Under the pieces are notes generated by a model. That model had not been told where the DNA came from and made no database searches. It saw only the letters and a list, made by a program, of their open reading frames with translations. Shown here piece after piece: positions 1-8,501 of a DNA stretch of 64,000 nt (positions within the stretch are counted from its first letter, which is position 1; each line of letters starts with the position of its first letter). The DNA is from Comamonas sp. GB3 AK4-5 (GTDB lineage Bacteria; Pseudomonadota; Gammaproteobacteria; Burkholderiales; Burkholderiaceae_C): the NCBI RefSeq assembly GCF_041320665.1, contig NZ_CP166730.1:3100001-3164000 (forward strand), written 5' to 3'. The position numbers and the translations under genes are program-made.

Positions 1-398
1 ATGGGCGCCAGCAGCGGGCGCACCATCTGCGGGTGTCCACCCAGGCTGGTCAAACCGATGGCAGCCGTGAGCTGGCGCGCCGCCAGGTAGACGATCAGCA
101 GGCGACCGGCCGTGGCCGACTTGATGGAGCTGATCCAGCGCTGCGCATGCTGGCGCAGGCCGTGGCGCTCCAGCAGACCGATCACGGCCAGCGGCAGCAG
201 AATGATCAGCGGCAGATTGCGCGTCTTGATAAAGCCCGTGCCAATGGTGGCCAGCACCTTGTCCAGCGGAAAGCCCGCCGCCATGGCCGTGCCAATGGCC
301 GTGACGATCACGACCAGCATGGGGTTAAAGCGCAGCACAAAGCCCGCAATGATGATGGCCACCCCGATCAGGGGCCAAAGATTAACGTCAGCCAGCAT
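1..398 (-). CDS. DUF969 family transporter subunit, N-terminal part (cut by window edge)
   Basis: The first 132 codons of a membrane protein that runs off the left edge. The protein starts MLADVNLWPLIG and has hydrophobic segments at about residues 7-25, 27-45 and 60-75. It then shows the stretches IGLLERHGL and LGGHPQMVRPLLAP, which are characteristic of DUF969. DUF969 proteins pair with DUF979 proteins in loci annotated as 5-oxoproline (pyroglutamate) transporters; the partner would lie outside the window. The start at 398 is chosen because AGGAAG sits about nine bases upstream; an in-frame ATG at 419 lacks such a site. The gene is divergent from the GntR regulator at 857, which probably controls it. 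The family call is from remembered similarity. Confidence 0.8.
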   Translation of the reverse strand, partial: MLADVNLWPLIGVAIIIAGFVLRFNPMLVVIVTAIGTAMAAGFPLDKVLATIGTGFIKTRNLPLIILLPLAVIGLLERHGLRQHAQRWISSIKSATAGRLLIVYLAARQLTAAIGLTSLGGHPQMVRPLLAP

Positions 399-856
399 GT
401 GGTGATTCTTCCTACTCATGGGTTCCGGGCCCTCAGCGACGCAGCAAGGCGTGGCGAAGAACCCATTTGCCGGCGCGCGCCCACAGGGCACATCACCGCA
501 GCATGCGATGCACATCGCATGTTGATCGAAAGACAAGAAACCGATACCTATTGATCGATCTTCTATTTTTTGTTGAACAAAAATTCAATCTTGTCTTACC
601 AAACTCAATTTTCTATATGACACAAGAGTCACACATACAGTACAAACCCTAGGGAGCAGCCTGAAAAGCGCATGGGCCACATCACCAGGCAAGAAGGCCA
701 CAGCCCTCCGCCCTTCTGCGAGGCAATCGCTATCCTTGCTCCCTCTTCCTGGGCAAGAGGGCAACCGCATGCTTCTGTGCGAGCAAGAATTGGGCGCTGC
801 AGCACGCGCGCTCTGGCTACACTGCGTGACTGCCTGCCTCCAACCCACAACCCACC
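399..856. promoter_or_regulatory. Divergent regulatory region between the DUF969 gene and the GntR gene
   Basis: No gene is visible in these 458 bases. Two signals stand out. A perfect 20-bp dyad CATGCGATGCACATCGCATG lies at 502-521. An AT-rich block at 566-590 contains GTTGAACAAAAATTCAATC. A close relative of that block occurs at 1601-1625, ahead of the TRAP operon. Dyads in divergent GntR intergenic regions are usual operator sites; the assignment to this regulator is inference. Confidence 0.5.
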
Positions 857-1531
857 ATGAGCCGCACCACCGACACCCAGAACCTCGCCGACCGCGTGAC
901 CGAAGAACTGCGCAGCAAGTTGATCGCTGGCGACTGGGAGCCGGGCCAGCGGCTGTCCGAGGCCGCACTCAGCGAAAGCCTGGCCATTTCACGCAACACA
1001 CTGCGCGAGGCCTTCCGGCTGCTGACCAAGGAAGGGCTTTTGGTGCACGAGCCCAACAAGGGCGTGTCGGTGGCGGCGCCCAGCATGGCGTCCATCATGG
1101 ACATCTACCGCGTGCGCCGCATGATCGAGTGCCAGGCTCTGGCCCAGGCCTACCCCATGCACCCGGCGCGCAGCGCCATGCGTGCCGCCGTGGAAGATGC
1201 ATTGCGTGGCCGCGAGGAGCGCGACTGGCCTGCCGTGGGCTCGGCAAATATGGCCTTCCACAAAGCCGTCGTCGCGCTGGCCGACAGCGAGCGGCTGGAC
1301 ACCATGTTCACCCACCTGCTGGCCGAGCTGCGCCTGGCCTTCGGCCTGCTGCGCGACCCGGAATTTCTGCACGCGCCCTATGTGGACATGAACTCCAAGC
1401 TGCTGGCGCTGTTCGAGGCCGGCAAGCTGACCGAGGCCTCCAACTCCCTGCACGACTATCTGGTGCATTCGGAGCGCATCATCCTGGCGGCCTATGCACG
1501 CCGCTTGGCCGAGCAAGGCGTGCGCGCCTGA
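857..1531 (+). CDS. GntR family transcriptional regulator (FadR/FCD subfamily)
   Basis: A 224-residue protein, the usual length for FCD-type GntR regulators. Residues 8-75 form the winged helix-turn-helix, with the characteristic run PGQRLSEAALSESLAISRNT followed by LREAFRLLTKEGLL. Residues 85-215 form the all-helical FCD ligand domain, with the D-x3-R metal-binding start (DIYRVRR) and a conserved histidine in MAFHKAVV. It should be a dimeric DNA-binding repressor released by a small carboxylate. It is divergent from the DUF969 gene and upstream of a TRAP operon on the same strand, so either or both may be its targets. No clear ribosome binding site precedes the ATG. Confidence 0.9.
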   Translation: MSRTTDTQNLADRVTEELRSKLIAGDWEPGQRLSEAALSESLAISRNTLREAFRLLTKEGLLVHEPNKGVSVAAPSMASIMDIYRVRRMIECQALAQAYPMHPARSAMRAAVEDALRGREERDWPAVGSANMAFHKAVVALADSERLDTMFTHLLAELRLAFGLLRDPEFLHAPYVDMNSKLLALFEAGKLTEASNSLHDYLVHSERIILAAYARRLAEQGVRA

Positions 1532-1818
1532 GAACGTATTCACGCGCTCAGCGTGGCGAACGGGCAGCGCTTTCACATTGCTGCGCTGTTTTTCTTTCTC
1601 TTTTTTTGGTTGAACAATTTCAATCAAATCAACCAACAAGAGAAGAATATGAAACCTACCATCAGCATCTATTGTTGAAATCCCTGATGACCTCTTGCGG
1701 TGAGCAGTGCTAATTTCGGCGGGTGAAAGGCCACCCCCGTAACGCATACCGCGGCCTTGCCACACCATGACAGGGCAATGGCACCGCCCTGTCTTCACCC
1801 CAGTAAGGAGACATCACC
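1532..1818 (+). promoter_or_regulatory. Upstream region of the TRAP operon
   Basis: This 287-base gap holds no gene. At 1601-1625 a T-rich block with GTTGAACAATTTCAATC closely resembles the block at 566-590, so one regulator may act at both places. The end of the gap has AAGGAG about eight bases before the dctP start codon. Confidence 0.4.
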
Positions 1819-2802
1819 ATGCAACGACGCATCTTTTGCGCCACCACGGCCCTGATCGCCAGCATCGGCTTTGCCGGCGCTGCCGCCGCCCAGACCAAGT
1901 GGGACTTCGCCACGGCCTACCCGGCGTTCAACTTCCACTCCAAGAACAACGAACTGTTCGTCAAGGACGTGGATGCCGCCACCGGTGGCAAGCTCAAGAT
2001 CACGCCGCACTTTGGCGCTTCGCTGTTCAAGATGCCCGAGATCAAGCGCGCCGTGCAAACCGGCAATGCGCAGATGGGTGAATTCTTCCTGGTCAGCTTC
2101 CAGAACGAATCGCAACTCTTTGGCGTCGACGGCCTGCCCTTTCTGGTGAGCAGCTACGAAGAAGCCTTCAAGCTCTACCAGGCACAAAAGCCGGCGCTGC
2201 AAAAGCTGCTCGACAAGCAGGGCCAGGTGCTGCTGTATGCCGTGGCCTGGCCACCACAGGGCATCTACACCAAAAAGCCCGTGCAGTCCGTGGCCGACCT
2301 CAAGGGCATGAAGTGGCGCGTGTACTCGCCCACCACGGCCCGCATCGGCGAGCTGATCGGTGCCCAGCCCGTGACCGTGCAGGAAGCCGAGCTGTCCCAG
2401 GCCCTGGCCACGGGCGTGGTCGACGGGCTGATTTCTTCCAGCGCCACCGGTGCCGACAACAAGCTGTTCGAAAGCCTGAAGTACTACTACAACGTCCAGG
2501 CCTGGATCCCCAAGAACGCGGTCACCGTGAGCAAAAAGGCTTTTGCCGCGCTGAGCAAGCCCGAGCAGGACGCGCTGCTCAAGGCCGCGGCGGCCGCCGA
2601 AGAGCGCGGCTGGAAGGAGTCGCGCGAGGTGGATGCCAAGTCCCAGGCCACGCTCAAGCAAGGCGGCATGAGCGTGGAGCTGCCCTCGCCCCAGCTGAAG
2701 GCGGATCTGGCCAAGCTGGGTGAAACCGTGGTCAAGGAATGGACCGAAAAGGCCGGCGCCGAAGGCAAGGCCATTTTGGACACCTACAAGGCAGGCAAGT
2801 AA
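1819..2802 (+). CDS. dctP: TRAP transporter substrate-binding protein (DctP family)
   Basis: A periplasmic solute receptor of 327 residues. It has a Sec signal peptide (residues 1-24, cleavage after AAAAQ or nearby) and the DctP fold. Conserved features include LKITPHFGASLFK, the substrate-arginine region KGMKWRVYSPTT near residue 165, and the QALATGVVDGLISS segment near 195. It binds an organic acid and delivers it to the DctQM permease encoded directly downstream. The strong AAGGAG site fixes the start. The substrate cannot be read from the sequence. The neighbouring GntR-FCD regulator suggests a carboxylate. Confidence 0.92.
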   Translation: MQRRIFCATTALIASIGFAGAAAAQTKWDFATAYPAFNFHSKNNELFVKDVDAATGGKLKITPHFGASLFKMPEIKRAVQTGNAQMGEFFLVSFQNESQLFGVDGLPFLVSSYEEAFKLYQAQKPALQKLLDKQGQVLLYAVAWPPQGIYTKKPVQSVADLKGMKWRVYSPTTARIGELIGAQPVTVQEAELSQALATGVVDGLISSSATGADNKLFESLKYYYNVQAWIPKNAVTVSKKAFAALSKPEQDALLKAAAAAEERGWKESREVDAKSQATLKQGGMSVELPSPQLKADLAKLGETVVKEWTEKAGAEGKAILDTYKAGK

Positions 2803-2874
2803 TACCCGGCCCACGGCATTGCACGGCAGCCATGCGGTGCAATGCCTGGCCCATTCCGCTTGGAAAGCCCTGCT

Positions 2875-3381
2875 ATGCGAAAGTTTTTAGATGCTCTGTA
2901 CGCCTCCAGCGCCTGGCTGGCTGGCTTGTCAATGATTGGGGTGCTGGTCATGGTGCTGCTCACCATCGCCAGCCGCCTCTTCGGTTTCAGTGCCCCTGGC
3001 ACCGATGCCTACGCCGGCTATGCCATGGCCGGTGCCGGCTTCATGGCGCTGGCCAGCACGCTCAAAAAAGGCGAGCACATCCGCGTGACCCTGCTGCTGG
3101 GCGCCCTCAAGGGCCAGGCACGCAAGGCCATGGAAGTGGCCGCCCTGCTCATTGCCACCGTGCTCTCGGGATTCCTGGCCTTCTACGCCACGCACCTGGT
3201 GTGGCAGTCCTGGGACATTGGCGATATATCGGTGGGCATCGACGCCACCCCCATGTGGATTCCACAGGTTTTCATGGCATTGGGCACGGTGGTGTTCTTC
3301 ATCGCCTTTTGCGATGAGCTGGTGCTGGAGCTGACGGGACAACGCAAGCAAGCGGCACAGGAGGATGCCCACCATGAATGA
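2875..3381 (+). CDS. dctQ: TRAP transporter small permease (DctQ family)
   Basis: A 168-residue, four-helix membrane protein with hydrophobic segments near residues 12-35, 45-65, 85-110 and 125-150. It is the small subunit that links receptor and large permease. The start at 2875 is chosen over an in-frame ATG at 2842 because GGAAAG lies eight bases upstream. The C-terminus overlaps the start of the large permease gene by 8 bases, which suggests translational coupling. Confidence 0.88.
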   Translation: MRKFLDALYASSAWLAGLSMIGVLVMVLLTIASRLFGFSAPGTDAYAGYAMAGAGFMALASTLKKGEHIRVTLLLGALKGQARKAMEVAALLIATVLSGFLAFYATHLVWQSWDIGDISVGIDATPMWIPQVFMALGTVVFFIAFCDELVLELTGQRKQAAQEDAHHE

Positions 3382-4669
3382 AATCACCGCAAGCATTGCC
3401 TTGATCGTGGTGCTGCTGGCTCTGCTGAGCGGCGGCGTCTGGGTCGGCCTCACGCTGGCCGGCGTGGCCTGGTTCGGCATGGAGTTTTTCACCGCCCGCG
3501 CGGCAGGCGACGCCATGGCCATGACCATCTGGGGTTCGGCCAGCAGTTGGACACTCACGGCCCTGCCGCTCTTTGTGTGGATGGGTGAAATCCTCTATCG
3601 CACCAATCTGTCGGAGAGCATGTTCCGAGGCCTGGCACCCTGGGTCAACGCCCTGCCCGGCCGGCTTTTGCACACCAATGTGATTGGCTGCACCATTTTT
3701 GCTGCCGTGTCCGGCTCGTCCGCCGCCACCTGCGCCACCGTGGGCAAGATGAACATTCCCGAGCTGCGCAAACGCGGCTATCCGGAAGACCAGGTCATTG
3801 GCTCGTTGGGCGGCCCCGCCACGCTGGGCCTGCTGATCCCGCCCTCCATCATCCTCATCGTCTACGGCGTCTCGGCCGAGCTCTCCATCTCCAAGCTCTT
3901 CATGGCCGGCGTGCTGCCCGGGCTGATGCTGGCGTTGATGTTCAGCGGCTGGATCATGGTCTGGGCGCTGATGAACCCCGAGAAAGTGCCCAAGGCCGAT
4001 GCCTCCATGAGCTTTATGCAAAAGCTGCACGAGGCCCGGCACCTGATTCCGGTGGTGCTGTTGATTGCCTCAGTGATTGCCAGCATCTACACCGGCATTG
4101 CCACGGCCACCGAGGCCGCCGCCATTGGTGTGCTGGGCTCGCTGGTGCTGTCGGCACTGCAAGGCGCTCTGACCTGGAAGAACTTCAGGGACTCGCTGTT
4201 CGGCGCCACCCGCCTGTACTGCATGATTGCCCTGATCCTGGCGGGCGCGGCCTTTATGACCCTGTCCATGGGCTATATCGGCCTGCCGCGCCAACTGGCC
4301 GAGTTCGTCGGCAGCCTGCAGCTGTCTCCGGTGATGCTGATCATCGTGCTGGGCATCTTCTACATTCTGATCGGCTGCTTTCTGGATGGCATCTCCACCA
4401 TCGTGCTGACCATGAGCGTGGTGCTGCCCATCATCCAGGCGGCGGGCATCGATCCGCTGTGGTTCGGCATCTTCCTGGTGATCACCGTGGAGACCGCGCA
4501 AATCACGCCACCCGTGGGCTTTAACCTGTTTGTGCTGCAAGGCATGACGGGCAAGCAAGTCACCTACATCGCCAGGGTCTGCGCGCCCTATTTCTGCCTG
4601 ATGGTGCTGGCCCTGGCGATTCTGTGGATCTTCCCTGGCATCGTGACCGCGCTGCCCAACCACATGTAG
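3374..4669 (+). CDS. dctM: TRAP transporter large permease (DctM family)
   Basis: A 431-residue membrane protein with about 12 hydrophobic segments, the sodium-coupled transport subunit of the TRAP system. Typical DctM stretches are SGSSAATCATVGKM (residues 116-129), GGPATLGLLIPPS and, in the second half, FLDGISTIVLT plus QITPPVGFNLFVLQG. The start at 3374 follows CAGGAGG; the in-frame ATG at 3365 is too close to that site. It is the last gene of the dctPQM operon and is followed by a strong terminator at 4709. Confidence 0.93.
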   Translation: MNEITASIALIVVLLALLSGGVWVGLTLAGVAWFGMEFFTARAAGDAMAMTIWGSASSWTLTALPLFVWMGEILYRTNLSESMFRGLAPWVNALPGRLLHTNVIGCTIFAAVSGSSAATCATVGKMNIPELRKRGYPEDQVIGSLGGPATLGLLIPPSIILIVYGVSAELSISKLFMAGVLPGLMLALMFSGWIMVWALMNPEKVPKADASMSFMQKLHEARHLIPVVLLIASVIASIYTGIATATEAAAIGVLGSLVLSALQGALTWKNFRDSLFGATRLYCMIALILAGAAFMTLSMGYIGLPRQLAEFVGSLQLSPVMLIIVLGIFYILIGCFLDGISTIVLTMSVVLPIIQAAGIDPLWFGIFLVITVETAQITPPVGFNLFVLQGMTGKQVTYIARVCAPYFCLMVLALAILWIFPGIVTALPNHM

Positions 4670-4708
4670 CCACGACATGCTGCGGGCAGGTTCCTCTGCC
4701 CACCATCC

Positions 4709-4742
4709 GGCCACCGCTCCCTTGGGAGGGTGGCCATTTTTT
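4709..4742 (+). terminator. Rho-independent terminator of the TRAP operon
   Basis: GGCCACC and GGTGGCC enclose an inner CTCCC/GGGAG stem with a two-base loop. The hairpin is followed by A and a run of six T. It lies 40 bases after the dctM stop codon. Confidence 0.85.
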
Positions 4743-4759
4743 CGCTGGCAAGCAGGCAT

Positions 4760-4790
4760 AAAAAAACCCGCCTGGGCCATGCCAGGCGGG
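4760..4790 (-). terminator. Rho-independent terminator of the convergent TctC gene
   Basis: The arms CCCGCCTGG (4767-4775) and CCAGGCGGG (4782-4790) pair perfectly. On the minus strand the hairpin is followed by seven U. It lies 20 bases beyond the stop codon of the TctC receptor gene. Confidence 0.85.
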
Positions 4791-4810
4791 TCAGCGTCAG
4801 TGATGACTGC

Positions 4811-5806
4811 TCAGTTTTCCGGAGTGATGTTGGCGAACTTCACCAAGTCCGCATATTTGTCCATGTCGGTGCGGATGATCTTTGCCAGGTTCTCGTCGCC
4901 TTTGGCTGGGATCAGCCCGGCCGCTTCCAGTCGGCCGCGATATACGGGATCCTTCAATCCCGCAGTCACTGCGGCACGCAGCTGACTGACCACCTCGCTT
5001 GGCAAGCCTTTGGGCCCGGCCAGTGCGAACCACCCGGTCAGGGCATAGCCCTTCAGGGCAGCGTTCTCCCCCAGAGCCGGAACATCTTTCATGGCCGCAA
5101 TGCGATGTGGTGTGGTGACCCCCAAGGCCTTCATCTTGCCGTTCTGCAAAAACGGCGCCGCCACCGTCGGCGAGATGATGGCGAAATCCAAATTGCCACC
5201 GGCCAAGTCGTTCACCATGGACGGAGAGCCGCGATAGGGCACATGGGTGATGTTCACCCCGGCGTATTTCTTGATCAGCTCACCCGAGAAGTGCGGCGTA
5301 GAACCTATGCCCGGGCTGCCATAGCTGTACTTGCCCGGGTTGGCCTTGACCAGCGCAATGAACTCGTCCAGGTTTTTGACCGGAACATGCGCGGCCGCCA
5401 CCCACAGATTGGGCACTTCAGCGGCCAAAGCAATGCTGGTCAAATCCACGGCCGGGTCGTATTTCTGCGCGGCATTGACGAACTTGGTCCCCGCCATTTC
5501 ATTGCTGGAGCCGGCCAGCAAGGTGTAGCCATCCGGCTTGGCACTGACCACCCGCTGCGCGCCCACCACGCCTGCTGCGCCGGCGATGTTCTCCACCACC
5601 ACGGTTGCATTGAGGTATTTGGCCAATACATCGCCCATCACCCGCCCCACGGCGTCCACAGAGCCACCGGGCGCATAACCGACGATCAAACGAATCGGCT
5701 TATCCGGATAACGTGTCTGTGCACCAATCGGGCTGGCCAGCAATGCGGCTGCGCCTGCTATCAAAAAACGTCGGGAGAGAAAGGGGTTGGAGTGCTTCAT
5801 GGCCAT
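4811..5806 (-). CDS. Bug/TctC family tripartite tricarboxylate receptor
   Basis: A periplasmic binding protein of 331 residues. The N-terminus SRRFLIAGAAALLASP resembles a twin-arginine-type signal, with cleavage near residue 29. The mature part begins YPDKPIRLIVGYAPGGSVDAVGR, the family's ligand-loop signature, and later has YGSPGIGSTPHFSGE and HVPYRGSPSMVNDL. Bug proteins bind carboxylates or related small molecules. No TctA/TctB permease genes are nearby, so it is an orphan receptor like many in this family. An alternative start is the second ATG at 5800; neither has a good ribosome binding site. An 8-bp tandem repeat lies 110 bases upstream. Confidence 0.9.
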   Translation of the reverse strand: MAMKHSNPFLSRRFLIAGAAALLASPIGAQTRYPDKPIRLIVGYAPGGSVDAVGRVMGDVLAKYLNATVVVENIAGAAGVVGAQRVVSAKPDGYTLLAGSSNEMAGTKFVNAAQKYDPAVDLTSIALAAEVPNLWVAAAHVPVKNLDEFIALVKANPGKYSYGSPGIGSTPHFSGELIKKYAGVNITHVPYRGSPSMVNDLAGGNLDFAIISPTVAAPFLQNGKMKALGVTTPHRIAAMKDVPALGENAALKGYALTGWFALAGPKGLPSEVVSQLRAAVTAGLKDPVYRGRLEAAGLIPAKGDENLAKIIRTDMDKYADLVKFANITPEN

Positions 5807-5916
5807 GCGATGTGAGGCGAAATAGGAGAATCAACAAAAATAACAATATTGCTCAACAATGTTACAAATATAAAAGAGCAAAACCAGAATCAACACAGCA
5901 CAAACCCTAGGCTTCA

Positions 5917-6000
5917 TGCCTGTGTGCCTGTGTGCCTGTGTGCCTGTGTGCCTGTGTGCCTGTGTGCCTGTGTGCCTGTGTGCCTGTGTGCCTGTGTGCC
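5917..6000. repeat. 8-bp tandem repeat, 10.5 copies (TGCCTGTG)n
   Basis: Ten uninterrupted copies of TGCCTGTG plus a final TGCC fill 84 bases without a mismatch. The tract lies in the 360-base gap between the divergent TctC gene (start 5806) and CoA-transferase pseudogene (start 6167). It is inside no gene I can support. Such perfect octamer tracts change copy number by slippage and can shift promoter spacing. Both flanking promoters would lie within about 170 bases of it. Confidence 0.97.
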
Positions 6001-6166
6001 GTTGTGCTGTGCCGCTTGCTCCTGGGTTGCGCTGGCATTGGCGCAGCACATTGGCAGTGCATGGGCCATGGGTGAGCATTCCGGCCAATGGCATTGACCA
6101 GGACGGCCATTGCAGCGCCCCGCACTGGCTGACTAGACTGGCCCCAGCCTTTCTTTGCCAGCCACC

Positions 6167-7113
6167 ATGTCACCACTCCACACACAACCTTCCACTGCGT
6201 CCACCCCTGCCACAGCAGCCCCCTTGGCGGGGGTACGCATTCTGGACCTGACCCGTTTGCTGCCCGGCCCCATGTGCACCCTGCACCTGGCCGACCTGGG
6301 TGCCGACGTGATCAAGATCGAAGACCTGGAAGCCGGCGACTACACAGCCGAGCCGGTGCGCACCCTGGTCAACCGCAACAAGCGCGGCCTGGGGCTGAAT
6401 CTCAAAAGTCCCGAAGGCGTGGCGACCTTGCTCAAGCTGTGCGAGCAGGCCGATGTACTGGTGGAGAGCTTTCGCCCCGGCGTGATGGAACGCCTGGGCG
6501 TGGGCTGGCCCCAGGTTGCCGCCCGCAACCCCAAGCTGGTGTATTGCAGCCTCACCGGCTATGGCCAGACCGGCCCCTACCGCAACGCGCCCGGCCATGA
6601 CATGAATTACTGCGCCCTGACCGGCGTAGCCGACCAGAACGACGCAGCAGGCCAGGCGCCGGCACTCACCAGCCTGCCGCAGGCCGATTTGCTGGGGGGC
6701 TCCATGCCCGCCGTCATGGGCATTCTGGCCGCGCTCTACGATGTGGCGCGTGGGGGGCCTGGCAGGCATGTGGACATCGCCATTGCCGACGGCGTTCTGG
6801 CCCATGCCGTCATTCCCCTGGCCACGGTCAATACCGAAGGCCGCAGCCAGCCCGCAGGCCAGAGCAAGCTCACAGAATCGCTGCTCTGCTATGCAATGTA
6901 CGAGACTGCGGACGGCGGCCACCTGGCCGTGGCGGCCCTGGAGCCCAAGTTCTGGCTGGCCTTTTGCGCCCTGCTGGAGCGCGATGACCTGAAGGATTTG
7001 TACAGCTTCGACGATCCCGAAAAGATTGAGTGGGTGCGCGCGGAGCTGCGGCACATCATTGCCGCACAGCCCCTGGCATAGTGGACAGACAAGCTGGCGG
7101 GCAGCAACTGCTG
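6167..7113 (+). pseudogene. CaiB/BaiF family CoA-transferase, broken by a stop codon and truncated
   Basis: The reading frame gives 304 residues of a class III CoA-transferase, whose members are usually about 380-410. The N-terminal signature LAGVRILDLTRLLPGPMCT and the catalytic-aspartate region (PGHDMNYCALTG) are present. The frame ends at TAG (7079-7081) right after IIAAQPLA. Family-like sequence continues in the same frame past the stop as WTDKLAGSNCC, so the stop looks like a nonsense mutation. About 10 codons later similarity ends, where IS481-like sequence begins. The distal third of the enzyme is therefore missing and activity is unlikely. The ATG at 6167 has no obvious ribosome binding site. 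Confidence 0.75.
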
Positions 7114-7495
7114 TCATTTCCCAAGAGGTTGCTCCCCCGAGGTGAAAGAAAATGGATGCTCTCAAGCTGGCCAACTTCTTTCGAGGACTCCTCGAATGGA
7201 CATCCACAAGAATGCCTCAATGACGCCGTGAAGACGAGAGCATCTGGTGAGCGAGATTGTCCGAATCGGGCTCAAGCCTGCGGCAGCCCGCCGCAGGCTT
7301 GAGCGAACACACCGTTCGCAAGTGGCAACGTCCAGGGCCAGCCTTCATCTACCCGACCTCACAGCACCGAGCGTGTGAATTGCAGCCTTGGCTGTATCAC
7401 TACAACTTCCGTCGACCACATCCGCCACATCACATCGCCCTCCCATCACTCGCCTTGGCGTCAACGGGAACAGCGTGTTGAGAGACTACAACTAG
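7112..7495 (+). mobile_element. IS481 family insertion sequence remnant (internally deleted, frameshifted)
   Basis: From ATG at 7196 the translation MDIHKNASMTP is followed by a stop and then REHLVSEIVRIGLKPAAA, the N-terminus of IS481 transposases. After a frame change it reads SEHTVRKW, the helix-turn-helix end. The whole DDE catalytic core is absent. The C-terminus follows directly as WLYHYNFRRPH and, after another frame change, ITRLGVNGNSVLRDYN and a stop at 7493-7495. The left end may begin at TGTCATTTCC (7112), where CoA-transferase similarity stops; the right inverted repeat was not found. It is unlike the intact IS481-type copy at 30482 and is a separate, older insertion. Confidence 0.75.
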
Positions 7496-7538
7496 CGGGC
7501 TACGGACAGAAAGCCCGTGCCAGCGCACCGCCGCCCGC

Positions 7539-8399
7539 TCACTTGTAACGCTGCTCCATGGCGTCCCATTCCGGCTTGCACACCAGGCGCTGGCGCTCGG
7601 CAAAGGGTACCACCAGGGCTGGGTCTTCCTGCAGATGGCGCTCGGCCTTGAGCGCGCCCAAAGCGCGCTGCATGCCGGCCACTGCACCCTGCAGCGTGGC
7701 GTTGGCGTAGAGCACGATGCTGAAGCCCATTTCGGCCAGCGATTCGGTGCTGGTGATGGGGGTCTTGCCACCAATCACCATGTTCATCAGCTGGGGCGTT
7801 TTCAGGCGCTGGGTCAGGGCACGGATCTGGTCGGCACTGGTCACTGCTTCCACAAACAGCATGTCGGCACCGGCTTCGGCATAGCGCTGGGCGCGCTCCA
7901 CCGCGGCGTCAAAGCCGTGGATGGCGGCCGCATCGGTGCGGGCCATGATGAGGGTGTCGCCGTTGCGGCGGGCATCGCAGGCGGCCTTGATCTTGCCCAC
8001 CATCTCGCTGGTTTCGATCACTTCCTTGCCACTGAAATGGCCGCAGCGCTTGGGCGAAATCTGGTCTTCCAGCTGGATGCAGTCGGCGCCCGCACGCTCC
8101 AGTGTGCGCACGGCGTGGTAGGTATTGAGGGCGTTGCCAAAGCCGGTGTCGGCATCGACGATCAGGGGCAGGTCCACTGCCTCGCGGATGCGTGCCGTGT
8201 GGTCGGCAATATCGGTCAGGCCCATAAAGCCCTGGTCGGGCAGGCCAAACCACATATTGGTCACACCGGCACCGGTCACATAAATGGCTTCAAAGCCCTG
8301 GTCGGCCACCACGCGGGCCGACATGGCGTTGAAGGCGCCGGGCACGATGACGCCGCGGCGTTCGTTGATGAGTTGCTTGAGTTTTTGCTGGGTGCTCAT
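7539..8399 (-). CDS. Isocitrate lyase/PEP mutase superfamily enzyme (2-methylisocitrate lyase-like)
   Basis: A 286-residue TIM-barrel enzyme. It has the metal-binding VDADTGFGN (D82, D84), the lyase loop PKRCGHFSGK (K117-R118-C119-G120-H121) and LIMARTDA. The KRCGH loop points to carbon-carbon lyases such as 2-methylisocitrate lyase or 2,3-dimethylmalate lyase rather than phosphonomutases. The TctC receptor gene is 102 bases upstream and the pair probably shares the sigma-54 promoter at 9550-9564. It could supply the PrpB step missing from the acnD-prpF-prpC cluster, but its divergence from classical PrpB leaves dimethylmalate or oxaloacetate cleavage open. In-frame starts exist at 8408 and 8399; the latter fits the family. 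Confidence 0.85.
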   Translation of the reverse strand: MSTQQKLKQLINERRGVIVPGAFNAMSARVVADQGFEAIYVTGAGVTNMWFGLPDQGFMGLTDIADHTARIREAVDLPLIVDADTGFGNALNTYHAVRTLERAGADCIQLEDQISPKRCGHFSGKEVIETSEMVGKIKAACDARRNGDTLIMARTDAAAIHGFDAAVERAQRYAEAGADMLFVEAVTSADQIRALTQRLKTPQLMNMVIGGKTPITSTESLAEMGFSIVLYANATLQGAVAGMQRALGALKAERHLQEDPALVVPFAERQRLVCKPEWDAMEQRYK

Positions 8400-8501
8400 G
8401 GAGTGCATGCTGTGGTTGCTAAAAAAGACGGAAGCACTGCCGCAGCAGCACGCCCGAGAAAGAAAAGGCAGGCGGCCATGCCGCATGCCCGGGGAAGCGG
8501 C

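Noticed and set aside
5917..6000. Octamer tract as a CRISPR array
   Set aside because: Units are 8 bases with no spacers, so it is a simple tandem repeat.
5831..6185. Short frames through the octamer tract giving His-Arg-Thr-Gly or Val-Cys-Leu repeats
   Set aside because: They simply translate the tandem repeat and have no other sign of being genes.
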